Positions 33,841 to 43,945 of a DNA stretch of 64,000 bases are shown piece after piece; within the stretch, counting starts at the first letter, position 1, and every line of letters begins with the position of its first letter. The position numbers were made by a program, and so were the translations under genes. The stretch spans positions 116,970,281 through 117,034,280 of the forward strand of contig NC_135498.1 of the NCBI RefSeq assembly GCF_052857255.1. The letters are read 5' to 3'. The DNA is from Amblyomma americanum (lineage: Eukaryota; Arthropoda; Arachnida; Ixodida; Ixodidae). The notes under the pieces were generated by a model. It had not been told where the DNA came from, did no database searches, and saw only the letters and a list, made by a program, of their open reading frames with translations.

Positions 33841-35202
33841 CTAGGAGTTGATGTTCTCTGCGAAGTCGGTGATCAAGGTCTCAAAGGAAAGCACCAGCTG
33901 TATAAAGTTCTTCAAAGTGCCAGGCTGCATCGCTTGGCTATATGAACGCAGGACATCAAACAAAACGCGTAGAAGGTCGGAGAGATTCCGGCTTTTGAGC
34001 TCCTTATTTTGCTGCACGCACTGGCGCACCACTTCGACAAAAGACGGGGACTGGGACCCACTCTTGGCCACGGTAGCTGGTGTCTGCATCTCTTTTAAGG
34101 CAAGGGGATGTCCTCCATGTTGTCGAGTCTTGCTGTGATCTGGTCGCTCAGGAACATGGACACTTTTTGCAGAAGCAGATCGAACAGCCAGCTCACCCTC
34201 GGAGGCCGTTGCCGACTTGCTCGGATCAGGTCGTGCAGCGACGTCACTTGCTACTACGTCCCGAGCTTCCGACTCGAGCGCAGGGAACTCTTCACTTCCA
34301 TGTATCGGCTTCTCAGTAGGTTGTGGTTTGGTGCCACTAAGGAAGGACTTGCGACGGTGTAAGGCGCTTACACGGAATGTGCAGCCACTGAAACTCGCTG
34401 GATGGTCACCTCCACAATTTGCGCAAGCAAAATCTGCCTTGCACTCTTTGTAATCATGGCCACCACCATACCGCTTGCAACGTGGATCTTTGTTGCAAAC
34501 TCTCGCTACATGTCCAAAGCGTTGGCACCTGAAGCACCGGGGAGGAGTTTCAACGAACTCGTGGACTGCATGTTTGGTGAAACCAAGGTCAATTATTCCA
34601 GGGCGCTCGGTGTTGGGAGCAAACGTTAGCACAATAGAGATTGTAGGCTTCGCTGCCCATTGTTGTTCTCCAGGCTCCACCCGGCGCATTAACCGTCGCA
34701 CGTGCAGAACTCCTTGTGGTTTCAAGTAGTCAAGAAGGGCACTTTCCGAATACAACACTGGTACTTCCCTTATAACACATGTGTTAGTCATGTAGGAGTG
34801 TGGCAACCGGGCTGGAACTCGTATGCCACCGATCTGAGAGAACCGCAGAAGAATGTCTACTTGCTCTTCCGTTGAGATATATAGATGAAGAGCCCCTTGC
34901 GTTGTGAAGCGACTGCGAATCGGAGCAGATCCCAGTTGTACTTTAATATCATCGAACAGCCTGATAGGGTTCCACTCTCTGAAGTCAACACCTTTCTCTT
35001 TTGGCTGAACTACCACTGGGATGCCGACTGTCCGGTGCTTCCGATGACTCACCACTTTGAAGCCATCGTTGTCCATTTCCGCCATGTCAGCCACTTCCTC
35101 GTCAGAGGCGACGATAGTTGAGTCGTCCCCACTGAGCGATGATGACGCACTGCACTGATGGACGTCCCTGATGACTGGCAGATCCCCGCCATGTGATGCC
35201 AT
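33841..35202 (-). CDS. LINE ORF1: nucleic-acid-binding zinc-knuckle protein
   Basis: 453 codons, open from ATG to TAG. The N-terminal third is acidic and serine-rich. The middle (about residues 90-220) looks like the RRM-type fold of insect and tick LINE ORF1 proteins. Residues about 225-285 form three Cys knuckles: CFRCQRFGHVARVC (intact CCHC), CKRYGGGHDYKEC (second Cys replaced by Tyr) and CANCGGDHPASFSGC. ORF1 proteins of this group coat the LINE RNA and help form the RNP. The C-terminal part is Ser/Lys-rich, then helical. The TAG stop is followed at once, in the same frame, by the ORF2 ATG. The ORF is the only fully open one in the element. A loss of one zinc ligand suggests that it is also decaying. 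Confidence 0.75.
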   Translation of the reverse strand: MASHGGDLPVIRDVHQCSASSSLSGDDSTIVASDEEVADMAEMDNDGFKVVSHRKHRTVGIPVVVQPKEKGVDFREWNPIRLFDDIKVQLGSAPIRSRFTTQGALHLYISTEEQVDILLRFSQIGGIRVPARLPHSYMTNTCVIREVPVLYSESALLDYLKPQGVLHVRRLMRRVEPGEQQWAAKPTISIVLTFAPNTERPGIIDLGFTKHAVHEFVETPPRCFRCQRFGHVARVCNKDPRCKRYGGGHDYKECKADFACANCGGDHPASFSGCTFRVSALHRRKSFLSGTKPQPTEKPIHGSEEFPALESEARDVVASDVAARPDPSKSATASEGELAVRSASAKSVHVPERPDHSKTRQHGGHPLALKEMQTPATVAKSGSQSPSFVEVVRQCVQQNKELKSRNLSDLLRVLFDVLRSYSQAMQPGTLKNFIQLVLSFETLITDFAENINS

Positions 35203-35420
35203 GGCCGCCTCCGCCCCACTGGGCTCCTTCGGATGGCGCTGTCCCTTTAAGGATGCCGGCGCCGGAGCTGCCGTACCCTTCCCGTAGGGACAGTACCGCC
35301 TTAAAGACGCGGCCGTCTTCCAAGGATGGAAATAACCTAGTTAATGACTAGAAAACAAGGCAAAATTACTGAGATGAGGTGACAACAGATCGAGCAGCGT
35401 CGTCTTCCTCTTCCTCTATC
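35203..35420 (-). promoter_or_regulatory. 5' untranslated region / internal promoter of the I-like LINE
   Basis: The 218 bp between the element's 5' end and the ORF1 ATG must contain any internal Pol II promoter, since LINEs carry their promoter downstream of the start site. The stretch is rich in GA/CT near the 5' end and GC-rich near ORF1. A hairpin-prone pair (CTGTCCCTTTAAGG near 35240 and CCGTAGGGACAG near 35282) is visible. No TATA box is seen. The promoter function is inferred from position only. Confidence 0.35.
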
Positions 35421-35431
35421 TGGAGCTACAA
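35421..35431. repeat. Target-site duplication, 5' side of the I-like LINE
   Basis: TGGAGCTACAA, identical to 30088-30098. It fixes the 5' end of the element at 35420; on minus the element therefore starts GATAGAGGAAGAGGAAGACG. Confidence 0.8.
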
Positions 35432-35884
35432 AGAGTGGTGTGCGCCGTAGGCTGCTTTGAGATATGCACACCGCTGCTCTTCTATATCATTCATGTAGAC
35501 GTGGTTCATAAAATTCATAACAGTTAAGTTATTCCTCTGCATTGAAGCCTCTGCACTGAAGGAAATCTATCGATATTTTCATTGTGGGCGAATCAAATGG
35601 AAACTAAATTTCGAACAAAACTCAAAATTTGTCAACATTATCTTGTATGTTCACCGTACTCATTCTAGTAGCGCAAAAAATGTCCGTGCCCAGCAGGCGG
35701 CACAAGAGTGCGGATGAAGAAACGCCGTCATGGTCGCAGTGCAACAGCAGCCGCCTCACTTAAGATGTGCGCCATAAAGGAACAACGTTGTCTTATTAGA
35801 TTACTTCCCAGGTTAAAACTTCTTGAAATTTCTCCTGTAATGAATGTAAAGTAAGGTGATGCATGTCTGGGGCAGCAGCAAGTG

Positions 35885-36205
35885 TGCGAGCGCAGAGTTA
35901 AGAAATGGTGCATTGTCTGTGGGAGACGCAACTCGCCCGGGTCGCGCACATTGAGTCGTAAAGGTCTGGCGATAATGCAGATTTTAACTTTAATAGAGGA
36001 AAATCGCCGAGTGACTGTAAAGGAAAGGGCAACAAATATGGACTTGAGCCATGGATCAGCACATCACATTATGCATGAGGGGCTTGCTCCAGTTACAGAT
36101 TTTATTAGCAGGGCGGATACCACCCCAGCTGACAACGGGGCAGAAACAGCGACTATTGGATTTCTGTGAAGAATTGTGTGGCACTTAGAACAAATGGTTC
36201 ACAAC
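35885..36205 (+). pseudogene. Mariner-type transposase N-terminal fragment
   Basis: The plus frame contains ENRRVTVKERATNMDLSHGSAHHIMHEGL (split here only by reading: ENRRVTVKERATNMDLSHGS, then AHHIMHEGL). This is the helix-turn-helix region of mariner transposases, in which RRVTV-type and SxGSxHxIxHxxL motifs recur. After a frameshift near 36110 a second piece reads AGRIPPQLTTGQKQRLLDFC, the linker before the catalytic domain. No DDD catalytic core is recognisable downstream. It is a decayed fragment lying about 450 bp beyond the end of the I-like LINE. Terminal repeats were not found. Confidence 0.65.
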
Positions 36206-36916
36206 TTCGTTTGTAGATTCCTGCCTGCGGTTAGAAAAACAAGTCCACTGCAACCTTCCTTAAATAGGGAACGCAGACATGGACTACCGTTCCTCTTCAT
36301 TACCAAAACCAAAACCGTTTTGGGCACAACCACCTGCACTGGTGGTTCTACTTACTGTCTTCTCGAATAAAAAAGGCCTAGCTTTAGGTCTATCTCCTCA
36401 CTAGCCACTAGCCTGTCTTATTAAGGCGTTCTCAGGAACCATCTTAGAAGGCGATAAAGACATTATGACGTGAATTGACGTGAACGTCAATGTGACGTGA
36501 ATGGTTTATTTGCACATCTTCCTTTCTCTCTGTGGGCCTTATTTTGCACATCAACAATTCTGGGTCTCACAATGCCTGTGAGAAAGTTGGGACCAGGGAT
36601 GAACTGATTTTTGGTTGATTTGCAAATCTTCCTTTCTCACCAGATGTCGCCTTCAGTCATTATCAAATGTTGCACCGCTTAATGAGGCAATGGGGGGAAA
36701 GAAGTCAGATCCGATGAAGAGGTGCACCGAGTGGAACATGAATGGTTGCACGGTCAAACAAAAGAATTTATTCTCACAGGGATCCAAGCATTTTGCAAGC
36801 GTTAGGCGACAAGTATTCAGATTGGGGGAGATCATGTAAATATATTAAGCAAATTCGTTCTTTATTTGCCCAATAATGTTTACTCGATCTTTTAAACCTT
36901 AATGAAAAAATGAACA
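36206..36916. other. Unassigned stretch with short repeats
   Basis: Three TGACGTGAA words occur at 36466-36474, 36476-36484 and 36493-36501, with an inverse ACGTCA between the last two; TGACGT is a CRE/ATF half-site, but function is not shown. TTTGCACATCTTCCTTTCTC (from 36509) is repeated as TTTGCAAATCTTCCTTTCTC (from 36618). No gene is recognisable. Confidence 0.4.
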
Positions 36917-37135
36917 TTGGTTTTTGAGGAACGGAAATGGCGCAGTATCTGTCTAACGTATCGGCCGACACCTGAACTGCGCCGCAAGGTAAGAGAGGAA
37001 CGAGAGAGTGAACGAAGAGAGGAAGAAAGAGGTGCTGCAGTGGAGGGCTCCGGAATAGTTTCGACCACCTGGGGATCGTTAACGTGCACTCACATCGCAC
37101 AGCACGCGGGCGCCTATGCGTTTCGCCTCCTTTAT
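36917..37135 (-). mobile_element. SINE family A1 copy
   Basis: Same blocks in the same order as 9030-9270: GGAAATGGCGCAGTATCTGTC, CACCTGAACTGCGCCGC, a GAA-rich middle (no microsatellite expansion here), GTGGAGGGCTCCGGAATAG, TCGACCACCTGGGGATCG, CATCGCACAGCACGCGGGCG. The right end stops at TTTCGCCTCC, so the tRNA-related head is missing (5'-truncated). Confidence 0.75.
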
Positions 37136-37334
37136 TGTTTAAATTTCAGTGACTATCGTTATTAACCGGAATAATTCAGAATGAAGGTGTGTTTTTTTGA
37201 CCGTTTCTTAGCTAGTTGCGTGCCGTTTGGTTGCCTCACAGCAGGAACACAAGTATTGTAATATGCGAGCTCATCTCTCTTTGTTGGCGTCGAAGTCCCG
37301 CATTCCTTACCTCATAGGATATCGGATCTTCCTT

Positions 37335-37640
37335 TCGAACTTGTCCGGTGCTATAATTATCTAGGCATCACTCTCTGCAACTACCTATCGTAGCAAGAAC
37401 GTCTCATCTGCGAACAAAACTAGACTTCCTTTAATGGGTCCTATCGACGCTCCTCAAATGCAAGGTTACTTGATTGTATATCATCGATCATGTCGTCATT
37501 GTAATATCCATCCTCCGCTTGAAACCGCAACTAAAACTAAAAGCAGTTCAAAATAGAGCTGCAGGTTTAATTTATCTCTGACATTCACACGATATCAGCG
37601 TTTCGTCTCTGAAACTATAGTCCGAGATATTAAGCGTTTC
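37335..37640 (+). mobile_element. LINE RT C-terminal fragment (CR1/Jockey-like)
   Basis: Plus-strand reading gives YNYLGITLCNYLS, the YLGxxL motif downstream of the RT palm. After a frameshift comes LKPQLKLKAVQNRAAGLIYL, then HDISVSSLK, which corresponds to the xLExVQxRAARxI region at the end of non-LTR RTs. Several indels break the frame. The extent of the fragment on either side is uncertain; up to 37850 nothing else is recognisable. Confidence 0.55.
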
Positions 37641-38589
37641 CCTCAGTCACAGTATCTTTAACTTGTGTTTTTTTCTACATATATTTTTACCACCTATACC
37701 ATTAACCATACATCTGCGCACCTACATCGCACATGTATATTAGCGTCTGCCATCTGCTGAAATTTTCGCCCCAATATATCCATGTGACTACATTTTTGAA
37801 GGCACATTTACTGCAAGCAAAATGTTACTGGAGGAGGAGGAGAATTTATTTCAAACCAGCACTAAAGCGCAGTGAGAAAGTGCGGTTGCTCCTCTGAGGC
37901 CCGTTCTGTACATCTGCCGAGCACAAGTGAAGCCAAGCATTCCAGGAAGAAGCAGTAGGGTAAGGTAAATCACACAGCAACACCTAGTTACAATGTGGGC
38001 TGGCATTGCAATACAATTAGAGGCTGTTGGTGTCTTCACTTCGAGTTTTATGGAGTTCTTTCATGGATGTGTTTGCGGACCCCTACCCATTTGTCTGCAC
38101 ACAACCACACGTCTCTTCGGGACATCTGGCTGGTTCTGTGATGTTTCCCCGAAGATGTCTAGAGGTGGAGACACGAACATGGTTGTAGCTTTCGGTCTGG
38201 TGGCGTCACTTTCGGTGCTGCGAATTGTGTGACTGGCAACGCTTCTTCCCATAAGACTTCTAATAATATCGCATCAATAAGGACAAGTACTGACAGGACT
38301 GCATGAGTGCAAAATGTGCCTTATATCGCCCTGACCTCCGCATAGTTGGGTCAGTGAGCTGCCGTCTTGTAAACATCTCAAAATATGGTAGGCAGAAGAA
38401 AACGGGTCTCACATTCGTCCTGTTACTTCCTTGTGTCCCGTCTTATTGTGCGCTGAAGATGACAAACTGCCAACTAGCCCTGCGTTTTACGGTCTTGAAC
38501 GAGAACCTGTGTGATGGCATCTGAAGGTACAGGATATTAATGAGGTGAGGAGAGCATTGCTTTTAACTTTTCAGAGGGTACATTATTGT

Positions 38590-38945
38590 TCCGGGTTGAG
38601 TAACGAGTGGGGATGGGGTAAGAGCGTTGGGTTTTCCCTGGTGCTCTCGTAGTGTTCAGCTATTGGTACGTTGCGGCGCCTCACTATGCATAGCATTAGA
38701 TTTGGCTAGGGAATCAATGGCGGCCGGAATGTTCATTTTGCGGGTAAATTGATGAACTAAGTTGTTCCGCGATCCCAGCATGGCCAGGTATTCAACACAG
38801 GGTAATTTTATTGATCTGGCTGCGGTATTGGGATTTCATTAGAATGTCAAGGAGGTGGGTCTTCAGCAGTCTGCGTTGCCAATTGCGAATGGCTGTGTTG
38901 GAGTCGGTATACATGTTGATGTTAGAGAGTAGAGAGCCTTCTTGT
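38590..38945 (-). mobile_element. LINE RNase H fragment
   Basis: On minus the sequence reads MYTDSNTAIRNWQRRLLKTH, carrying the TDS motif with the RNase H Asp. After a short gap IPGHAGI follows, the PGHxGI..NE.AD block, with a frameshift just after it. These two motifs in this spacing belong to a LINE RNase H domain. Sequence to the left, down to about 37845 (GGAGGAGGAGGAG at its edge), may be the rest of this element's 3' end. It is not the same family as the element at 30099-35420. Confidence 0.55.
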
Positions 38946-39113
38946 AAGGGATATCTTATCGCCCCGAGTTTTCACAGTGGTGATGTTGGGAGAGTGGGCA
39001 AATGGCCCAGTCATGTGACTGATCGGTGTTGTCTTTCCAGGTTAAGTCAGCCCGTTTGTGACGAACTTGAGGTCACACAGATTGCGTTCGTAGTATCCGA
39101 TGTTCGTAGTTAG

Positions 39114-40225
39114 TGGACTTCCAATGCGTTTATTTCTTAAAATCCCGTTATGCCGTTCTACTTCTAAGGAGGCCTATCGTGGCGCTTTTCAAGCACTAAA
39201 ATGCGATCATGTCTTGGCGAGACGCTTTATACCAACAATCAGATTCAGAGACGTGATATAAGCAATTGTGGTTGAAGTTTTCACAAAATCTTCAGGTAGG
39301 GAGGTTTGACAATCGAGGAGCGGTCATACTTCCGTGCAATGGATTCATCACAGCGTGGATCTGCGATTTGGAGTGCGTGCGAGTGGAATCACCCTAGGCG
39401 ACATCCAGGTAGTTATGTATCAACTGCACATAGCCACACATCCATATGAGTCTGATTCCTTCGGTTCTCAAGAGTTTTATCGGTTGTTTCTGGACGTATG
39501 TAAACACTAAAATAGCGCAAAGTATGCACGCACCGATGTACAAGCTTGACCGTCTGCTATATAATGCAGCGTAAAAGGCGGAGTGCTCACTGGACGGGTG
39601 ACGCATACCATGTGACCAGCGGTGGCAGCAGGACATTCAGGCTTCTCGAATTGCTGCCGTCGCTTGATCCACCACTTTCCGCGGTACCTTCGCTTTCGAC
39701 ACGGCCTTGTCTCGCGCGCACCGATGCTTTTCCCAGCCGGCACACACGGTAGCAATATCAACCTTGTACGCCATTGGCGCGGACTTCGCATGCAATGATG
39801 AGGAGTTTCAGTGTCGCCTTTATACTCTATGTGGACTTTTTTTTCTGGACAACGTCGCAAAGGCTGACAGACCCCCTTAGGCAGGAAAAGGTACAACGCA
39901 AAAAGACAGGGCAAAAGGAACGGATGGCCACAAGCGCTGAAATATACTTTTTCCTGTGAAATGTACCTTCAAGCTTAGACAAGTACCCTTTTGCAGGCCA
40001 TCAGGGCCAATTTTACGGCACCTCGTTCGCTATAACGTAGTAGCACAGCCGCTCTTGTTGGCTGTATATGAGAAGAAATTCCATTGCTCCAATGGATATC
40101 TTGACAGTAGCACCGTCCTCGTTCGCAGTAAGCGAGCGTCCATTTCATCTGAGGCCCTTATAATTGGGCTCGACCGTATTGCGTGTGCGTATCACACCAT
40201 CTTAGAGCGTGTGGATATCGTGTAC
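39114..40225. other. Unassigned stretch left of the P element
   Basis: Short frames only. No known motif is visible. It serves as the left flank of the P-element insertion; the last 8 bp before the element (40226-40233) are the target duplication. Confidence 0.4.
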
Positions 40226-40233
40226 ATCGTTAT
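40226..40233. repeat. P-element target duplication, left
   Basis: ATCGTTAT, identical to 45402-45409 immediately right of the element. Confidence 0.85.
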
Positions 40234-40312
40234 CAAGAAGGTTATATAAAAACTGCTGTAGTGGAGTGGGCGCCCGTCAAGTGAAGCCGCCGCGACGCCA
40301 TCTTGCGGGGGG
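40234..40312. repeat. Left terminal inverted repeat of the P element
   Basis: The outer 25 bp (40234-40258) match the complement of 45377-45401 with one mismatch (A/G at position 5). After a spacer, a subterminal block 40277-40312 (TCAAGTGAAGCC...CGCCATCTTGCGG) matches the complement of 45311-45345 with a few changes and a 1-nt gap. Just inside lies a 16-G run (40307-40322). Confidence 0.85.
40243..40310 (+). promoter_or_regulatory. Candidate promoter inside the left P-element terminus
   Basis: TATATAAA at 40243-40250 lies only 9 bp from the element end. A GCCATCTTG word (40297-40305; complement CAAGATGGC, the core of YY1-type sites found near many start sites) lies 47 bp downstream of the TATA box. 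The transposase ATG is at 40439. A start site near 40270-40280 would be expected from TATA spacing. Both words are repeated in the right terminus, so a mirror-image promoter exists there. The role is inferred. Confidence 0.4.
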
Positions 40313-40438
40313 GGGGGGGGGGCGGAAAGCAAACCATTCTCGGCAGCGCGCGCCCAGTGTGTGCATGTGTTGGTGCATGTGTACACGAAGAAGTGCTGCT
40401 TATTCACATGCACAGCACGTAACACGACCGGAACAAGC

Positions 40439-43400
40439 ATGGTTGGTTCATGCGTGGCTTACGGTTGCACAAACCGTGTGAAGACAACGCCAGGAGTCAC
40501 ATTTCACAACCAAGTTGCGCATGTGAAAGCAGATCCCGACCTGTCGTGCTGCCGTGCTCCTTGAATTGCGGCGCGAACGTGTGCGCCGAAAGGCGCGCCC
40601 ATAACCGTTAATATCTTTACTGCTAGGTTTCCAAAAGATGCTGAGGTGCCTACACTTTGGGAACGTGCAGTTCATCGCGAGGTCTGGAAAGCAAAAGACG
40701 GAGACCGCTTGTGCTCGGTTCATTTTACTCCCGAATGCTTTGACCGGACCGGACAAACGACGCGGCTGCGCCCAGGCACAGCACCGGCAGTGTTTCCTGC
40801 ATTCCCGGAGCGACTACAGGCGCCGGTAAGCATGATAAATGCTCAACACAGTTGCTGCTTTGCATTAGAAAATAGTGGGCTGTCGAAGCCCCGCTTGATT
40901 ATTATTGTCAGAGAATTCAAACTACGCAAGGGGATGCATGTTGAACGTTAGGGAACTTGTGGCTCTAGTGAGCTTGGGCCTCGGCTCTTTGTGCTTCGTG
41001 CGAAGATCCCGATAGTTGTTCAGTGTCGTTAGCTTATGTGTTTCGGGTCATTGTATCGTGCAGTGCATGGTGCTGCTGATGTCAAGGTATGTTAGCGTGC
41101 GGGTGTTTCTCGAAAAGTTGATGTGCAAGCAGTACAATCACAGATAAACGTTTGCGGGATGCGGATTCGCGGGAAAAAAAATTTCCGTTGTGTCCCTACT
41201 CAGTCAGCTGATATTTTTCCTGGGGATAGAGAATGCATGTTCTCTCGTGATTCAGTGCTTTCCACTGGCCTGCTTTGCCCAACAACACAGAATTTTCTTT
41301 TTCACGAACACGCATCGCGCAAACGTTTGCACATGAAACTGCAAAAGAGTTCTTCTGAGGCATATGCTGCATCGCAAGCAGTTACTGACCAACTTCTGAA
41401 TACGCTTTAGAAGCAGTGTATCGACTCGAGAGACTTAAGGTTTCAATATGTGATTTCTGTTGGCGTCACAGTAAAACTGTTTTGTTTATGTAGTCATTGC
41501 CTACAAGGTACTTGTCAGTGACACTGCATGTTAACACTATCCTTCCCATTTAACTCAGATTGCATTTAACAAGGCTGCAGATTTGCGTCGCCTTGAGCTA
41601 GTATAAAGCGAAATTTCATATTCCAGGTTAAAAGTAAACTGCCACCACCAAAGTCCTGAGAGCATCCATGCAATGAGGATGAGAAAGAACCGGCAACACC
41701 TGATGATGATGAAGAGGCTGCTCTAGCTTCGCCTAGCAAAGAATGGTTTAAGGATAGATAACATGCCTCTGTAGAAGAAACAGTGCACCTAAAGAAAAAG
41801 ATCAAAGTTCTGCAGCAAACCAAACGAAGGCTACAGAAAAGAAATGAGACAGCCATGGAAATTATAAGAACAATCAAAGAAATAAAACTTCTATCTGATG
41901 AAGGGGCTGAAGTATTTGGCGCTGCATTCTCCAGTGACATACAACTCCTGTACAGGGCAGGAGTCCGAAAGAAAGGGAAATTCTCTCCAGCAGTGCGCAC
42001 CTTTGCCCTTACACTGCATTTTTACTCTACTCACCAGCGGCTTACGCATACGTCCGATCAAAGTTCAATAATGCTCTACCATCGCAACGCACACTCCGCG
42101 AGTGGTATCGATCCGTTGATGGACGACAGGGCTTCACAGCTGAAGCATTCTCTTTTCTAGAGAATCTTGTGCGAACCAGATCTGAAGTTCTCTACTGTGC
42201 GCTCATTGTGGACGATATGGCGCTACGAAAGCATGTTGAGTTGGCCGGTGACAGAGTGGTTGGGTATGTCGATTTCGGCACCAGTTTCGAATATGACGGC
42301 CTTCCTGAAGCAAGGAATGTTTGTGTCTATGTGCTCGTTGGAGTTAACATGCGGCTTAAGATACCTGTAGGGTATTTTCTGATTGACTCTCTCACAGGCT
42401 CGGAAAGAGCTGTACTCACAAAGTAGTGCACTGAAAAATTGTCTTCTGTTGGGGTTGAGGTCATCTCTCTGACATTTGATGGTGCATCATCTAATTCTAG
42501 CATGGCTGCAAGTTTGGGCGCGGCGCTTCGCCTTGGTGGTGAGCACTTTTCCACATGCTTTGAAGGCCCGAATGGTTCTTCAAAAAAGTGCATATCATGT
42601 TAGACTCATGCCATATGATCAAGCTAATCAGAAACTCGTTAGCAACTGTGAGCCATCTTGTCGATGACGAAGGGCAGTTTGTGAAGTGGGCTTATATAAA
42701 AGCTCTAGACGCCTTGCAGCGGGAGGAAGTCCGGAGGCTGGGCAATAAGCTAACAAGAATGCACCTCGAGTGGGCGAAACAAAAAATGAAGGTACGGCTG
42801 GCCGTCCAAGCTCTAGACTTTTGTGAGCAGGTACTGAAGCTCCCACAGTTTAGAGGTGCCGCTGCTGCAGCTAGGTTTGTGAGGTTGTTCGACAATTTGA
42901 TTGACATTCTGAATTCCAGGAATCCCTTGGCAAAATCCTACAAGGCGCCTTTGAGAACTCAATATGAATCCTGTTGGAAGGCATTTTTTCCCGATGCTCG
43001 AGCGTATATTGGCGTTCTCAAGGACCCAGCAGGACGGCCTGTTCTAAAAGCTGTTAAGAAAAAAGATTTCTGGGCTTTCTAATATGCATGCAAAGCACTG
43101 AGAACATTTTTGATGAGCTTACTCATAGAGGCCCTTTGAAGTACTTGCTGTTTCACGAGATGAGCCAAGATCATGCAGATACCTTTTTTGGCTGTGTTAG
43201 AGGGAGAGGTGGCTTCAATAATAATCCGACAGCAGCCCAGTTTATGGCTTCCTACAAGCGTCTTCTTGTGCAGACGGAGGTGAAGTCCTCCGAATCTGGA
43301 AACTGTTCACAAGACGTTGTGTCTGTCTTGGGCGCGTCTGTTATTGCACCTCTGGACAGTGCAACTACAGCGGTCACTGTGATGCGAAGGCATTCCATAC

Positions 43401-43945
43401 TACAAGCTGAGGACCATGACTACACGCATCGAGTGAACTACCCTGAAAGCCTCTCTCCATTTGTGAGTTCTGTGGTAACCTATAATACAGGGTTTGTCGC
43501 TCGAAAAGTTGCTGCAAAAAGTACCCGTGATTACTGTGTTATAGCTGTTTATGCTGAAGAGCAACCAGCGCTGGTGAAACAAAAGAACCGAGGTGGGCTT
43601 GCGTCACCTTCAAAGGATGTAATCTCACTTTGTGAAACGGCAGAGAAGGGGCTCCGTCGGTTGCAAGCAGAATCTGAAAGCATTCAGACAATTCATTTGA
43701 AAACAAAGCACCTAGTACTGGAAGTGTTGATCTTGTCGCCAGAGAAAAATTGTTTTTCTCAGTTGAATCAGCATCTCATGGACTGCGATCCATTGGAAAA
43801 TCATGACTACAACCTGTGCAAAGATGTAGTAAAGTTGTACATTAACATCAGGATTCATCACATAACAAAAGAGAGGAATAGGTGTATTACAAAGGACAAA
43901 GTGAGATCTGTACTTTCAAGGCTGATCATATTTAAGAACCAATGA
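40439..43945 (+). pseudogene. P-element transposase with THAP domain, frameshifted
   Basis: The THAP zinc finger is split over two exons. Exon 1 (from ATG 40439) gives MVGSCVAYGCTNR...VTFH. Exon 2 (40627-40825) gives FPKDAEVPTLWERAV...LCSVHF and ends at a GTAAGC donor. Together they show the C..C...C..H ligands and the W/P/F residues of THAP domains. Downstream: coiled-coil-like region (41783 on), KFSPAVRTFALTLHFYS, IVDDMALRKHV, LTFDGASSN, VHIMLDSCHMIKLIRNSL, LGFLICMQSTENIFDEL, then MSQDHADTFFGCVRGRGGFNNNP. This order is that of P-element/THAP9 transposases. Stops at 41759-41761 and 42424-42426 and frameshifts near 42031, 42585 and 43065 kill it. The conserved QDHLExFF block reads QDHADTFF, so the acidic catalytic Glu appears to be Asp. 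Exon 1 also lacks a canonical in-phase GT donor. Confidence 0.85.

Larger units (their letters stand above)
30099..35420 (-). mobile_element. Full-length I-like LINE with target-site duplication
   Basis: The 5.3-kb element reads on minus from 35420 to 30099: 218-bp 5' untranslated region, ORF1 (zinc-knuckle protein), ORF2 (apurinic-type endonuclease, RT, RNase H, C-terminal Cys finger), and a 3' end closing with three CTCAA-type pentamers (TTGAG repeats on plus, 30100-30114). TGGAGCTACAA flanks it on both sides (30088-30098 and 35421-35431). The RNase H after the RT and the pentamer tail fit the I group. Endonuclease-type LINEs insert by target-primed reverse transcription, which gives this kind of duplication. 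The copy is complete at both ends but ORF2 is broken, so it entered the site as a full-length insertion and then decayed. Confidence 0.85.

Noticed and set aside
39507..39914. 135-codon minus frame next to the P element
   Set aside because: No motif; overlapping plus frames are equally long.
40192..40440. Proline-run open frame across the P-element left end
   Set aside because: The proline run comes from the poly-G tract of the terminus.
41123..41410. Independent 95-codon gene inside the P element
   Set aside because: It lies between transposase exons on the same strand and is better explained as intron or decayed transposase sequence.
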